Below are positions 13,599-21,142 of a DNA stretch of 64,000 bases, in pieces. This DNA is from a virus: positions 1-64,000 of the IMG/VR virus record IMGVR_UViG_3300033145_002224; one strand, 5' to 3'. Each line of letters opens with the position of its first letter. The stretch's first letter is position 1. The notes under the pieces are model-generated. The model worked only from the letters and a program-made list of their open reading frames with translations. It did not search any database and was not told where the DNA came from. The position numbers and the translations under genes are program-made.

Positions 13599-14679
13599 TT
13601 ATTTTGTCTTTAGCATCTGTTAAATATAAAAGCTGTTCGTATTCTTCATATGGGTAAAATCTATTTTTCCAAAATCCAAGAGGCATTCGTCTAGTTAAAC
13701 CATTCCTACGATTAGCTTCTAGGGATAACCACGAATAATCATGGTAAACAATAGATCTATCATCTTTGGGAATTGATAAATCCTTTTTTCCACCCCTACT
13801 AGTTTCTTTTTTTGCGCGTTGCCTCCAAATTAAAAAGGTAAAATCTGACTCTTGAGTGATGAAGCTCGAATCGCGAACCGAGTTAAGGTCCGGTTCATCC
13901 TGTGTATCCATTTTTTTGGTATGGGCGACAAGAAATATTGGAATATTTCTTTTTACTGCTATCTTTTTTAGTTCCCTAACTATTCCACCAACAAGAAACG
14001 AAACATTCTGATTGAAATCTTTTAATGGTAAAAGAAAATGTAAATGATCTATGTATATGCATGAAATATGATTTTCTTTTTGAGCTTTCTTAATCTGGGA
14101 ATCTAACCAACTAAGAGACAAACTTGAATTATCTATTGGCATGAATATTGGCAAGTCAGAGGTGGTAAATTTACTGCCTTCGCCCTCATCTATTTCTCTA
14201 AACTTTTTTATCAGCTCCTGCCAACTCATCTCTAATGTAAACCAAAGTGCTGGAAAATTATTTTTACCCTGAAGATATGAAAGTGTCTGGCATAGCGAGG
14301 TTTTTCCTTGTTTTGTTATCCCAGAAATAATAATAAGCTCTCCTCCCTGGAAACCACCGTCAACTAAATCATCAATTGGCTGAAAAAAGGTTGGGATTTT
14401 TGCTTTATCACCTTGTTCGTCAAGCTTTTTAAGTAACTCCTGATAACAATATAATTTATTATCTACAAACGGTGCGCTTACATCAGCTAATTGTTTAGCA
14501 CTTAAACCATCTGGAGGTGGTAAATCTTCAATCGACACATTATCATAATTTTTCGGCTCTGTCGCCATTAATAGCCTAGCCAGCTTCTTTTTTTCCTTTT
14601 CGTCTTCTGTGTCTGGGAAAATATCACTTGGAGTGATGTTCGGATCATTTTTAAGTTGTTTTAATGTTATTTTGGTCAT
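13558..14679 (-). CDS. DnaB-like replicative helicase
   Basis: A 373-residue RecA-fold ATPase. Walker A is GITKQGKTS near residue 120, after a GGFQGGELIIIS strand typical of DnaB/KaiC-type helicases. ALWFTLEM follows, then Walker B in SCIYIDHLHFL, IFLVAHTKK, and a late NRRNG-like segment. It lacks the long N-terminal DnaB domain. Between the initiator-like gene upstream (29-base overlap) and the CHC2 gene, it is the likely replication-fork helicase, moving on ssDNA with ATP hydrolysis. Confidence 0.8.
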   Translation of the reverse strand: MTKITLKQLKNDPNITPSDIFPDTEDEKEKKKLARLLMATEPKNYDNVSIEDLPPPDGLSAKQLADVSAPFVDNKLYCYQELLKKLDEQGDKAKIPTFFQPIDDLVDGGFQGGELIIISGITKQGKTSLCQTLSYLQGKNNFPALWFTLEMSWQELIKKFREIDEGEGSKFTTSDLPIFMPIDNSSLSLSWLDSQIKKAQKENHISCIYIDHLHFLLPLKDFNQNVSFLVGGIVRELKKIAVKRNIPIFLVAHTKKMDTQDEPDLNSVRDSSFITQESDFTFLIWRQRAKKETSRGGKKDLSIPKDDRSIVYHDYSWLSLEANRRNGLTRRMPLGFWKNRFYPYEEYEQLLYLTDAKDKINEVREKKDEEKDR

Positions 14680-15538
14680 TTATGTTTAATATTTTTTCAT
14701 ATCCAGAATATTCTTGTTCAAATTTACCTTTAAATTTATAAACAGTGGCTAAGTTATCAATAAATTCTGGATTTTCGTCTGGCCTCTTTTCACCATCGTA
14801 TTTTGCCATCATTTCTCCTGCAAAAATAAAAAGGTCTGTGTAATAATCATCTTCCCAGAGATGGTCTCCCAAAAGCTTGCCCTCTCTAATATTTCTACGC
14901 AAAATTGTATTAAATTCTTTTTGGGTAGCAAATTTCTCATTGAATTCTTTGGTGCGATAATTAAAAAATAGCCCCACTATTCTTTCCTGGCGCTTGTTAC
15001 TTTCCATTAACTTTTTTATGGCTCCAACATGAGAAAACTTTTTTTCTTCTTTTTTAGAAAGAGTTTTCGAGATTGAAGAATTGGTGTGTTGTGGAACCCC
15101 TTTTTTAGGGGGTCCACTAAATACATGTTTATTATTTGTATTATTATCTGGTATAGGTTGGGTATCTTCACCCGTTCCATTGGGTGATTCTGCCCGATCA
15201 ATTGGTGGTGTTTGCACCCCTACATATATTGCAGAATACCACAATGTTCTATCATATTTAGATTTGTTATAATTGGCTGATTTTATGTATTTTTTATTTT
15301 TAAGATTTTTTAGAATACGCTTTATTTGGTCTTCTGTCCAAAACGGAAATAATTTACTAAAAGCTGTTTTTGAATTATATGTCCAATAACATCCACCATG
15401 TAAATGTTTATTATTAGCCTTATTTTTTTCACACCAGAATTCGATATTAGAGTACATTATAGCCTCTTCTACGCCTATATTTTTAGCAATTTCTGGGTCG
15501 AATTGCATTTTTATAACTGTTTTCATACTTTTTGTCAA
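14651..15538 (-). CDS. Replication initiator-like, winged-helix (DnaD-type) protein
   Basis: A 295-residue protein. Residues 20-110 look like the winged-helix domain of phage replication initiators/DnaD-like proteins (EAIMYSNIEFWCEKN, then WTYNSKTAFSKLFPFWTEDQIKRILKNL). A polar Pro/Asn/Thr linker follows, then a C-terminal helical domain. Such proteins bind the phage origin and load the helicase, here encoded immediately downstream with overlap. It is the first gene of the leftward replication operon; its leader contains the structured element at 15599-15703. Confidence 0.7.
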   Translation of the reverse strand: MTKSMKTVIKMQFDPEIAKNIGVEEAIMYSNIEFWCEKNKANNKHLHGGCYWTYNSKTAFSKLFPFWTEDQIKRILKNLKNKKYIKSANYNKSKYDRTLWYSAIYVGVQTPPIDRAESPNGTGEDTQPIPDNNTNNKHVFSGPPKKGVPQHTNSSISKTLSKKEEKKFSHVGAIKKLMESNKRQERIVGLFFNYRTKEFNEKFATQKEFNTILRRNIREGKLLGDHLWEDDYYTDLFIFAGEMMAKYDGEKRPDENPEFIDNLATVYKFKGKFEQEYSGYEKILNINDQNNIKTT

Positions 15539-15598
15539 TTTAATTATTAATGATTCACTAATATTAGGGAAAACATATATATTTTAAAGCCAATAAAA

Positions 15599-15703
15599 AA
15601 TCTGTAACTCTCCATTGGCGAAGGCCTTTCGGGTATCTGTGTAAAACCCGTGGCTTTGGCGAAGATGCCTATTTGCCCCTCCGCCAGTGGAAAACTACAG
15701 ATT
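15599..15703 (-). ncRNA. Putative structured leader RNA of the replication operon
   Basis: A 105-base segment is closed by a perfect 8-bp stem (15599-15606 with 15696-15703, AATCTGTA/TACAGATT). Inside are a 9-bp stem with one mismatch (CCAcTGGCG/CGCCAaTGG), a hairpin GGC-AAATA-GGC..GCC-AAA-GCC with A-rich internal loop, and a CGGGT/ACCCG hairpin. Read leftward it begins about 27 bases after the expected start of transcription from 15737-15765, and six T residues follow the closing stem, so it could also terminate. No known family could be assigned with confidence. Confidence 0.55.
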
Positions 15704-15736
15704 ACACAGGTTTTTTAAAGGATTTACGCTATAATC

Positions 15737-15765
15737 AGTATATCAAAGTACACTGTATTTGTCAA
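15737..15765 (-). promoter_or_regulatory. Early promoter of the replication operon
   Basis: Read leftward: TTGACA, 17 bases, TATACT, GATTATA. The -10 and downstream bases match the promoter at 7514, but the -35 palindrome is missing, so it may escape whatever factor reads that palindrome. Confidence 0.75.
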
Positions 15766-15795
15766 GGGCATAAAATTTATGAAATATTAGCCCTT

Positions 15796-16119
15796 TTATT
15801 TTTTTTCTTCGTCCTGACTTGTATTCTTGAATTTATCTAAATTAACTTTTGGTGACTTATACACGTTCATCACTTGAGCCTTTAGGCTCCGTAAATTAGT
15901 GATAAACTGACGTGGCTCAACTGATAATTGGCCTTGCCAGTACTTTTGTATGGCCTCTTGAAGCTTTTGGTCATCTACAAAATTAAAATAACCCACCGGC
16001 ATGGGTCTTTCACCCTCAATCTGAAAATCTAATCCACACATATAGAATTTAAGCGTGACTAGTGTTGAGGCGAGATATAGATCTCTAGTACAATAAACAT
16101 TTTGTTCTTTATCTGACAT
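15796..16119 (-). CDS. DUF5659-like small phage protein
   Basis: A 107-residue protein beginning with a Cys-Thr-Arg-Asp-Leu-Tyr-Leu-Ala segment, followed by YFNFVDDQKLQEAIQKYW and RQFITNLRSLKAQV. This is the pattern of DUF5659, a small family common in phages and Patescibacteria; its function is unknown. It is preceded by its own promoter at 16168-16197 with a ~40-base leader. Confidence 0.6.
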   Translation of the reverse strand: MSDKEQNVYCTRDLYLASTLVTLKFYMCGLDFQIEGERPMPVGYFNFVDDQKLQEAIQKYWQGQLSVEPRQFITNLRSLKAQVMNVYKSPKVNLDKFKNTSQDEEKK

Positions 16120-16167
16120 ATTTTTTTTATTTCTAATAATTAATTAATTTGATTTTCATATAATGCT

Positions 16168-16197
16168 ATTATAGCATAAGTCCCCTGTACTTTTCAA
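16168..16197 (-). promoter_or_regulatory. Promoter, ACTTATG-spacer class, driving 15796-16119
   Basis: Read leftward: TTGAAA, 18 bases ending GGGGACTTATGC, TATAAT. The spacer end is shared with 3019, 49187 and 58840. It stands next to a perfect DnaA box at 16199-16207. Confidence 0.7.
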
Positions 16198-16198
16198 G

Positions 16199-16207
16199 TG
16201 TGGATAA
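16199..16207 (-). promoter_or_regulatory. Perfect DnaA box in divergent promoter region
   Basis: TTATCCACA on the minus strand, directly upstream of the leftward -35 and 12 bases from a near-match TTATCCACT at 16220-16228. The 15539-16289 region lies between divergent early operons and is AT-rich, so it is a candidate origin or DnaA-controlled switch. Confidence 0.5.
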
Positions 16208-16227
16208 TTACATTAATAGTTATCCAC

Positions 16228-16256
16228 TTGACAAGTGCTGAATTTTTTGCTAGACT
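16228..16256 (+). promoter_or_regulatory. Early rightward promoter
   Basis: TTGACA, 17 bases ending TTTTTTGC, TAGACT, GATTATA. The -35 is centred in CACTTG-A-CAAGTG, preceded by AGTTATC. It is nearly identical to 23757-23785, and leaves a ~27-base leader before the start at 16290. Confidence 0.8.
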
Positions 16257-16289
16257 GATTATAGCTTTAAAAAATAAAAATTTATTACT

Positions 16290-16736
16290 ATGCTCGAATT
16301 TACTTCTCGTATCAGGCGAAAAGAAGTCGAACCACGTATTTATACAATTGTGTTAATTGACAAGGGTGTGGCAAGAAAACTTTGGACCGGTCTGGCTTAC
16401 ACATTTGAGGATGCACTAGACGCAGCACGAGTTGATGCCTCTGACGCATTTCCAGCAGAAGGGGAGAGTGTCTTTTTCTGGAAACCACTCATGTTTGATA
16501 TTATATCATTCCACGATTTAAAAAAGATGTTGATAGAAATGGGAGCACTAGAATTAACAGCTAGACAAGTCAAGAAGAAAACTACAAAAAAAAGAATAGT
16601 AAAAAAAAAGATAAAAAGCACAAAAAATGATTTGATAAAAGATATAATTGATAATAAAGATAAAAAATTATTAAATCTTAATAAGAGTATGCTCACGAGT
16701 GCTGAATTGAAATATGTTAAAGATAAATTAAAATGA
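16290..16736 (+). CDS. Hypothetical protein
   Basis: A 148-residue protein. Residues 1-85 look globular with strands IYTIVLIDKG and an Ala-rich helix EDALDAARVDASDAF. Residues 90-148 are very Lys-rich, then a helix. It is the first gene of the rightward early block and overlaps the Fic gene by 4 bases (ATGA). No family recognised; a DNA-binding or host-takeover role would be guesswork. Confidence 0.65.
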   Translation: MLEFTSRIRRKEVEPRIYTIVLIDKGVARKLWTGLAYTFEDALDAARVDASDAFPAEGESVFFWKPLMFDIISFHDLKKMLIEMGALELTARQVKKKTTKKRIVKKKIKSTKNDLIKDIIDNKDKKLLNLNKSMLTSAELKYVKDKLK

Positions 16737-17278
16737 TAAAATATAAGAAAAAAGACATAATAGAATTTTTACAACACTCAAACTATATTGAACGAGAATA
16801 TGGTGAACAAGCTTTTACTGATGCATTTAAGGCTTGGGAATATGGTGTTAGAAATATTAAAAAAGGAATCACTAATAAGTTTATTTTAGAGATTCATAGA
16901 ATTCTATGCGAAAAAATTCATCCTGAGATCGCTGGTAAATTCAGGACCTGTGATGTTTTTATTGGTGGAGAACGAAAGATATTTGTTAGTAGTAAAATTC
17001 TGAGTGATATGGTTAAGGAATTATGTAAAAAAGCCAAGCCGGTTATGACAGAAAAAGAAATTAAAGATTGGCACATTGGGTATGAGGGTCTTCATCCCTT
17101 TGCCGATGGGAATGGAAGATCTGGTCGATTATTAATGAACTTACAAAGACTAATTTCTGGTTTACCGATTCTTATCGTTCATGAAGATTATGATCAGTAT
17201 GAATATTACGGATGGTTTAATGATACTATCAAAAATCCATATAAAGAATGTAATTATTGCGATATATTTTATAGATAA
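16733..17278 (+). CDS. Fic-domain AMP-transferase-like protein
   Basis: A 181-residue single-domain Fic protein. The active-site motif is perfect at residues 121-132, HPFADGNGRSGR (HxFx-D/E-GNGRxxR), preceded by the flap IFVSS and GKFRTCDVF strands. The N-terminal SNYIER resembles, but does not fully match, the inhibitory (S/T)xxxE(G/N) helix, since Arg stands where Gly/Asn is usual. Fic enzymes transfer AMP or other nucleotides to Tyr/Thr/Ser of target proteins, and phage copies could modify host factors. It is early, coupled to 16290-16736, with a structured RNA element starting at its stop codon. Confidence 0.85.
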   Translation: MIKYKKKDIIEFLQHSNYIEREYGEQAFTDAFKAWEYGVRNIKKGITNKFILEIHRILCEKIHPEIAGKFRTCDVFIGGERKIFVSSKILSDMVKELCKKAKPVMTEKEIKDWHIGYEGLHPFADGNGRSGRLLMNLQRLISGLPILIVHEDYDQYEYYGWFNDTIKNPYKECNYCDIFYR

Positions 17279-17355
17279 GGGATACATAAAACAAAGGACT
17301 TACCATAGCTTCGGTGATTGGTTGTGCAGATACTGAACTGCTATTGTATCCCTTA
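17276..17355 (+). ncRNA. Putative structured RNA element after Fic gene
   Basis: An 80-base segment is closed by a 10-bp stem, TAAGGGATAC/GTATCCCTTA, the first three bases being the Fic stop codon. Inner helices include ATAGC/GCTAT and GCAG/CTGC. It fills most of the gap to the next gene. Confidence 0.5.
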
Positions 17356-17387
17356 AATAAAAATTCTTTTAATAAATAATAAGTTAT

Positions 17388-17573
17388 ATGAATAAGAAAC
17401 TTAAAAGTGATATAAAAGCAATAATATTTGGTATATTTTTTATTATTTGGTTAATAAGCCTTATATACTCCGTAGCAAAAATTACTTATGCCCATGAAAA
17501 TAAAATGAAAGCTACAGTATCCAAGAACGAATGTAATCAAAATATAGAATTATTATTAAAGTGTTGTAAATAA
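17388..17573 (+). CDS. Small membrane protein
   Basis: A 61-residue protein with a basic start, one strong transmembrane helix (about residues 10-30) and a C-terminal part carrying Cys residues (ECNQ, KCCK). It sits between two structured RNA elements. Function unknown. Confidence 0.55.
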   Translation: MNKKLKSDIKAIIFGIFFIIWLISLIYSVAKITYAHENKMKATVSKNECNQNIELLLKCCK

Positions 17574-17596
17574 AAAAAACAAGATATTGTTTTTTG

Positions 17597-17742
17597 AATG
17601 CTGATGTGCCATTCAACCTGACGAGGGGTCATAACAACGAGGTTACGCCGTTGAGTTCTAGCTAGACAAAATACGGCCTCTGAAATGTAGTGTCCGGGTA
17701 CTCTATCTCGTGAGTTAATTTCAATCTCGGAACATCAGCATT
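17597..17742 (+). ncRNA. Putative structured RNA element, largest of the set
   Basis: A 146-base segment is closed by a perfect 11-bp stem, AATGCTGATGT/ACATCAGCATT. Inside are CATTCA/TGAAATG with one bulge plus GAGG/CCTC, a CAACG/CGTTG hairpin, and CCGGG/CTCGG enclosing ACTC/GAGT, so it can fold as a multi-branched RNA. No open reading frame spans it. The 3' flank TTTAGTAAATAATT is shared with the element at 33214. Confidence 0.6.
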
Positions 17743-17768
17743 TAGTAAATAATTTATAAATAAAATAT

Positions 17769-18101
17769 ATGATAATAGCTTTTGATGTTGACGATACATT
17801 GATAATACCCAAAATAATATTTGATACAAATCAAGATATACCTAACTATGAAACCATAGCTGTTTATAGGTGGTTTCAGAAACAGGGGCATAGAATGATT
17901 ATTTGGTCTGGTGGCGGTGTTGATTATGCAAAAATGTGGGCTATAAAACTTGGTTTAAACCCTAACGAAATTAGGATTAAACAAAAAAGTGATGATATAG
18001 ATATAGCTTTTGATGATTGTATAGTTGATTTGGCTAAGGTGAATATTCAAGTAAAAAGATTAAAAAATAATATAAACCGAAAAGAGTGGAATAAACATTA
18101 A
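17769..18101 (+). CDS. HAD-superfamily phosphatase-like protein
   Basis: A 110-residue minimal HAD protein: DVDDTL at residues 6-11 with the nucleophile Asp, IIWSGGG as the second motif with a Ser, and DIAFDDCIVD as the acidic C-terminal motif. HAD enzymes of this size (cap-less) dephosphorylate small substrates or nucleic acid ends. A second HAD gene lies at 18497. The substrate is unknown. Confidence 0.75.
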   Translation: MIIAFDVDDTLIIPKIIFDTNQDIPNYETIAVYRWFQKQGHRMIIWSGGGVDYAKMWAIKLGLNPNEIRIKQKSDDIDIAFDDCIVDLAKVNIQVKRLKNNINRKEWNKH

Positions 18102-18108
18102 CTAATAA

Positions 18109-18387
18109 ATGAAAAATAGAAAAGACACAATTAAAAAAGACAAATTATTATTACAGTGTGATTGCCTGGGCGGCCATTTTATGCAATGGTTGAAATTTTG
18201 GGATGAGCAAGGTGATGAGGGTTGGGAACCAGAAATGTATGTTTGTTTTTTCGGGACAGATATTAGTCCGTTTTGGCGTAGAATAAAGATAGCTTGGACA
18301 ATAATTAGATATGGGGAGTGGGAAAATGATGGTATCTTATTGAATCATGAATTACACAAACTTAAGGAGTGGTTAAAAGATAAATAA
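18109..18387 (+). CDS. Conserved phage hypothetical protein
   Basis: A 92-residue protein with LLQCDCLGGHFMQW, MYVCFFGTD, and FWRRIKIAWTIIRYGE. This CDC-x3-H / FWxRIKxAW pattern looks like a small phage family I have seen without function. It may bind metal through Cys/His. It starts seven bases after the HAD gene. Confidence 0.6.
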   Translation: MKNRKDTIKKDKLLLQCDCLGGHFMQWLKFWDEQGDEGWEPEMYVCFFGTDISPFWRRIKIAWTIIRYGEWENDGILLNHELHKLKEWLKDK

Positions 18388-18392
18388 TAATA

Positions 18393-18494
18393 ATGAAACT
18401 AACTAAGGCAGAAAAAAGAGAGAAAAAGAAAAGACGTAAAATGAAAGTAAGTGGAAATAGCGTAAAACAATTATTAAAAATAATTAAAAAATAA
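18393..18494 (+). CDS. 33-residue very basic microprotein
   Basis: ATG at 18393 to TAA at 18492-18494, filling the gap between two genes. The N-terminal half is almost entirely Lys/Arg/Glu, the C-terminal half a short helix. Its fit in the gap supports it, but length and composition leave doubt. Confidence 0.4.
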   Translation: MKLTKAEKREKKKRRKMKVSGNSVKQLLKIIKK

Positions 18495-18496
18495 GC

Positions 18497-18841
18497 ATGG
18501 AAAATAAACAAAAAGAAGAGCTTTATAACATTTTAAAGGACCCAAACGATAAATTAATAGCTGTTGATTTAGATGGAACACTCTGTGAGGGTGTGTTTTG
18601 GGGTGATGGAGACCCAAGGCCATTAATACATCGTATTAAATATTTTAATAAACTATATAAAAGGGGTGCTCACATAATAATTTATACAGCTAGACAACCC
18701 AAGTGGTTACCAGAAACACAATCCTGGCTTGATAAACATGAAGTTATGTACCATGGAATAATGATGCAAAAGAAACCTGGGGCAGATTTATATATAGATG
18801 ACTTAGCACTTAATATAAATGATTTAGATATAAAAGAATAA
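18497..18841 (+). CDS. HAD-superfamily phosphatase-like protein
   Basis: A 114-residue cap-less HAD protein: DLDGTL at about residues 24-29, IIIYTARQPKW as motif II, a Lys in MMQKKPGADLYIDDLA covering motifs III and IV. The YTAR form is frequent in phage nucleotide/polynucleotide phosphatases. It differs from 17769-18101 in motif detail, so the two are not a recent duplication. Confidence 0.75.
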   Translation: MENKQKEELYNILKDPNDKLIAVDLDGTLCEGVFWGDGDPRPLIHRIKYFNKLYKRGAHIIIYTARQPKWLPETQSWLDKHEVMYHGIMMQKKPGADLYIDDLALNINDLDIKE

Positions 18842-18899
18842 TAAGGTTGATTATATAGATATGGTATGGTATGATGGGAGTATAATTATTAAATAAAAA

Positions 18900-19367
18900 A
18901 TGATGCTTTCAAAAGAATTACAAATTGGAAAAGCAGGAGAACATCTTGTTTGTTATGATTTGATAAGACAGGGTTATAATGCTTTCTTGTCAGACCAGGG
19001 ATTACCCTTTGATATAATTGCTGAACAAAAAGGTATTTTAAAAAAAATTCAGGTTAAAACAACACAAAAATTATTTAGTTGCGGTAAAATTAAAAATATT
19101 TATCGCTTTGGATTAAGGAGAGCTAAAAATAAACAAGGGAGATTAAAAGAAGTTGATTGTGATTATTATGCATTTGTTGCATTAGATATAAAAATTATTG
19201 CCTATATCCCGATGAAAAAAATGTATGGTCGTAATAATAAATTGAAATCTACGATGGATTTTAAAAGTAGAAATATAAAATATTTTGGTCGTACATATCC
19301 AAACGGAACGGTTAGAAATCCCGATTGGGGTAAATGTTTACAAGATTTTAATAAATTTAATTTTTAA
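18900..19367 (+). CDS. PD-(D/E)XK endonuclease-like protein
   Basis: A 155-residue protein with GKAGEHLVCYDLIRQGYN, PFDIIAEQKG and KKIQVKTTQK, the Glu..Asp..Gln-x-Lys arrangement of PD-(D/E)XK nucleases of the group I intron-endonuclease/restriction type (PF11645-like). It is complete in length. It could be a free-standing homing enzyme or a DNA-processing nuclease. Confidence 0.65.
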   Translation: MMLSKELQIGKAGEHLVCYDLIRQGYNAFLSDQGLPFDIIAEQKGILKKIQVKTTQKLFSCGKIKNIYRFGLRRAKNKQGRLKEVDCDYYAFVALDIKIIAYIPMKKMYGRNNKLKSTMDFKSRNIKYFGRTYPNGTVRNPDWGKCLQDFNKFNF

Positions 19368-19368
19368 T

Positions 19369-19440
19369 ATGCAAAAGAAAGGAAAAACGGTCGGCGTGAA
19401 CAGTGGAAAAAAATATTCCATTATTTACGCCGACCCGTAA
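19369..19440 (+). other. Displaced N-terminus of the MT-A70 methyltransferase
   Basis: ATG at 19369 opens a 23-codon frame whose end reads KKYSIIYADP then TAA. YSIIYADP is exactly what should precede PWKY in an MT-A70 enzyme. The remainder continues in another frame from 19444. Removing seven bases near 19437-19443 would restore the canonical sequence. Confidence 0.7.
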
Positions 19441-19987
19441 TCCGCCTTGGAAATATAATAGTCGGGCAAATCATAAAACTAGGTTTAGGGGAGGGGCATG
19501 TGGTCATTATAATTTAATGACTATGGATGAAATAAAAGCATTACCAGTCCCAACATTAGCAGCCAATAATTGTGTTTTATTTCTATGGACAACATTCCCT
19601 TACCTTGAAGACCAGATAAAATTATTTAAACATTGGGGCTTTAAATATAAAACACTGGGGTTTAGTTGGATAAAGACCAACTCTAAGAGCGGTACTCCAT
19701 TTTTTGGTGTAGGATATTATGCAAAAAGTAATTGTGAGGTTTGTTTGATGGGTATTAAAGGAAAAATGAAACCAGTATCGAATAAGGTTTCATCTGTTAT
19801 AATTTCACCCAGAAGAGAGCATAGTAGAAAACCAGATGAAGTAAGAGAAAAAATTGTAGAATTATTTGGTAATTTACCACGTATAGAATTATTTGCCCGT
19901 GATAAAACTCCCGGATGGGATTATGTAGGTAACGATATTAATAATGAAGATATTAATATTTCGATAAAAAAATTAATAAAAGCATAA
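19403..19987 (+). CDS. MT-A70 family adenine-N6 methyltransferase, N-terminus frame-disrupted
   Basis: The body of the enzyme is intact: NPPWKYNSR, LFLWTTFPYLE, GFKYKTLGFSWIKT, ISPRREHSRKPDE and ELFARDKTPGWDYVGN are all MT-A70 hallmarks. The enzyme transfers methyl from SAM to adenine N6. The open frame starts only at GTG 19403 and gives TPTRNPPW in place of the expected YADPPW, because of an apparent 7-base insertion. NPPW still fits the (D/N/S)PP(Y/F/W) rule, so residual activity is possible, although the strand in front is altered. Confidence 0.75.
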   Translation: MEKNIPLFTPTRNPPWKYNSRANHKTRFRGGACGHYNLMTMDEIKALPVPTLAANNCVLFLWTTFPYLEDQIKLFKHWGFKYKTLGFSWIKTNSKSGTPFFGVGYYAKSNCEVCLMGIKGKMKPVSNKVSSVIISPRREHSRKPDEVREKIVELFGNLPRIELFARDKTPGWDYVGNDINNEDINISIKKLIKA

Positions 19988-19989
19988 GT

Positions 19990-20871
19990 ATGGAAAACAA
20001 CAACTTTAAAAGAAAAACACCATTATTTTCAATTATAATTCCTTCGTGGTTTACACCGGGACAAAATGGGAGGTGGGGCGAAAACGAAACATTTTGGTTT
20101 GCGGCTAAATGCTTAGAACGTTTGTTCGAAGTAACTAAGGGTAATTTTGAATTAATAATCATTGATAATGGTAGTACATTATCAGACAAAGAAGTTCTTG
20201 GTAACCATTATTGCTATACTGTTAGTGAATATTTTTCATTAGCAGATATTCTTATTCGTAATCAAACCAACTTAGGGTTCGGACCAGCCTGTAATCAAGG
20301 GTTCTATTTAGCCAGGGGAGAATATATAATTTGTTTGAACAATGATTTATTACTTTGGAATAATTGGGTTGATGCACTCATAGAACCATTTAATAATAAA
20401 AAATTGGATCCACCGGCTGGAGTCGTTATGCCAGCACTAGTAAATAATCTTAGAGATGCTAATGAAGCTCTAAAATTAAGAACTGTTGATTTGAGCCAGA
20501 ACTACGACGCACTTGGTCCTCATGCTGAATTTGGGAGTTTATGGTGTACCACTAAAGAAATAATGGAAGATGTTAAAATAAATGGATATGTCTTTGATGA
20601 AAGATTTACAAAAGCATTTAAAGAAGATCGTGATTTATGGAGAAGAATTAGATTATTAGGTAAAGAAACATATCGTACTCATAAAAATAGAGTGTATCAT
20701 TTGGGTAATCTTAGCATAACAAAATTAGAAAATAGGAAACAATATACAATCCCTAACAGAATTTATTTTGAAAAATTATCAGAAAAAGAATGTGATGGGA
20801 CAATATTATCAGAAAAGGAAAAAGATATATTAAGATTAGAAGCACAACAAGAATATGAACGTGATAAATAA
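19990..20871 (+). CDS. Family 2 glycosyltransferase
   Basis: A 293-residue GT2-fold protein. FSIIIPSW opens the nucleotide-sugar fold, FELIIIDNGST and NLGFGPACNQG follow, CLNNDLLL is the DxD-equivalent, and KEDRDLWRRIRLLG is the acceptor/catalytic helix. It resembles rhamnosyl/galactofuranosyl-type transferases. A phage copy may decorate host surface glycan or virion proteins. It starts three bases after the methyltransferase stop. Confidence 0.8.
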   Translation: MENNNFKRKTPLFSIIIPSWFTPGQNGRWGENETFWFAAKCLERLFEVTKGNFELIIIDNGSTLSDKEVLGNHYCYTVSEYFSLADILIRNQTNLGFGPACNQGFYLARGEYIICLNNDLLLWNNWVDALIEPFNNKKLDPPAGVVMPALVNNLRDANEALKLRTVDLSQNYDALGPHAEFGSLWCTTKEIMEDVKINGYVFDERFTKAFKEDRDLWRRIRLLGKETYRTHKNRVYHLGNLSITKLENRKQYTIPNRIYFEKLSEKECDGTILSEKEKDILRLEAQQEYERDK

Positions 20872-20890
20872 TTTAAAATAAATTTAATAT

Positions 20891-21142
20891 ATGACAAAAG
20901 TTAAAGAACCAATTTCATTAAATGAATTAGCAAAAGAACTTGGCTTGTCAAAATCTGCGCTAACATATTATACGTCAATGGGTTTACTTGAGCCGGTCAT
21001 GCTGGTTAGTAAAATGCGTGTCTTTGAAAAGAAAGACGCCTTACGTATAATTAAAAAAATTCAAGAAGGTAAAAAAAGCGGTTTATCATTAAAAGAGATC
21101 AAATCATCTTTAAATGAAACAAATAACAAAAGAAAAAACTAA
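20891..21142 (+). CDS. MerR-like helix-turn-helix protein
   Basis: An 83-residue protein with a MerR-type winged HTH: SLNELAKELGLSKSALTYYTSMGLLEP (helix-turn-helix and Tyr-x-GLL wing), then an RIIKKIQEGKKSGLSLKEI helix. It lacks the C-terminal effector domain, so it may act as a small DNA-binding protein, possibly an early regulator. It overlaps the next gene by 29 bases. Confidence 0.7.
   Translation: MTKVKEPISLNELAKELGLSKSALTYYTSMGLLEPVMLVSKMRVFEKKDALRIIKKIQEGKKSGLSLKEIKSSLNETNNKRKN

Noticed and set aside
15599-15703. Class I c-di-GMP riboswitch
   Set aside because: Only the A-rich internal-loop hairpin is reminiscent. The tetraloop and its receptor helix are absent, so I left it as an unassigned element.
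15539-16289. A firm replication origin
   Set aside because: DnaA boxes, AT-richness and divergent early operons fit, but DnaA-box-like sequences also belong to the shared promoter motif, and no iteron array is seen. Only a candidate.
17597-17742. Hammerhead ribozyme (CTGACGA and GAAA are present)
   Set aside because: The required stem II and III pairing and a cleavage triplet do not line up. The closing stem is not placed as in known hammerheads.
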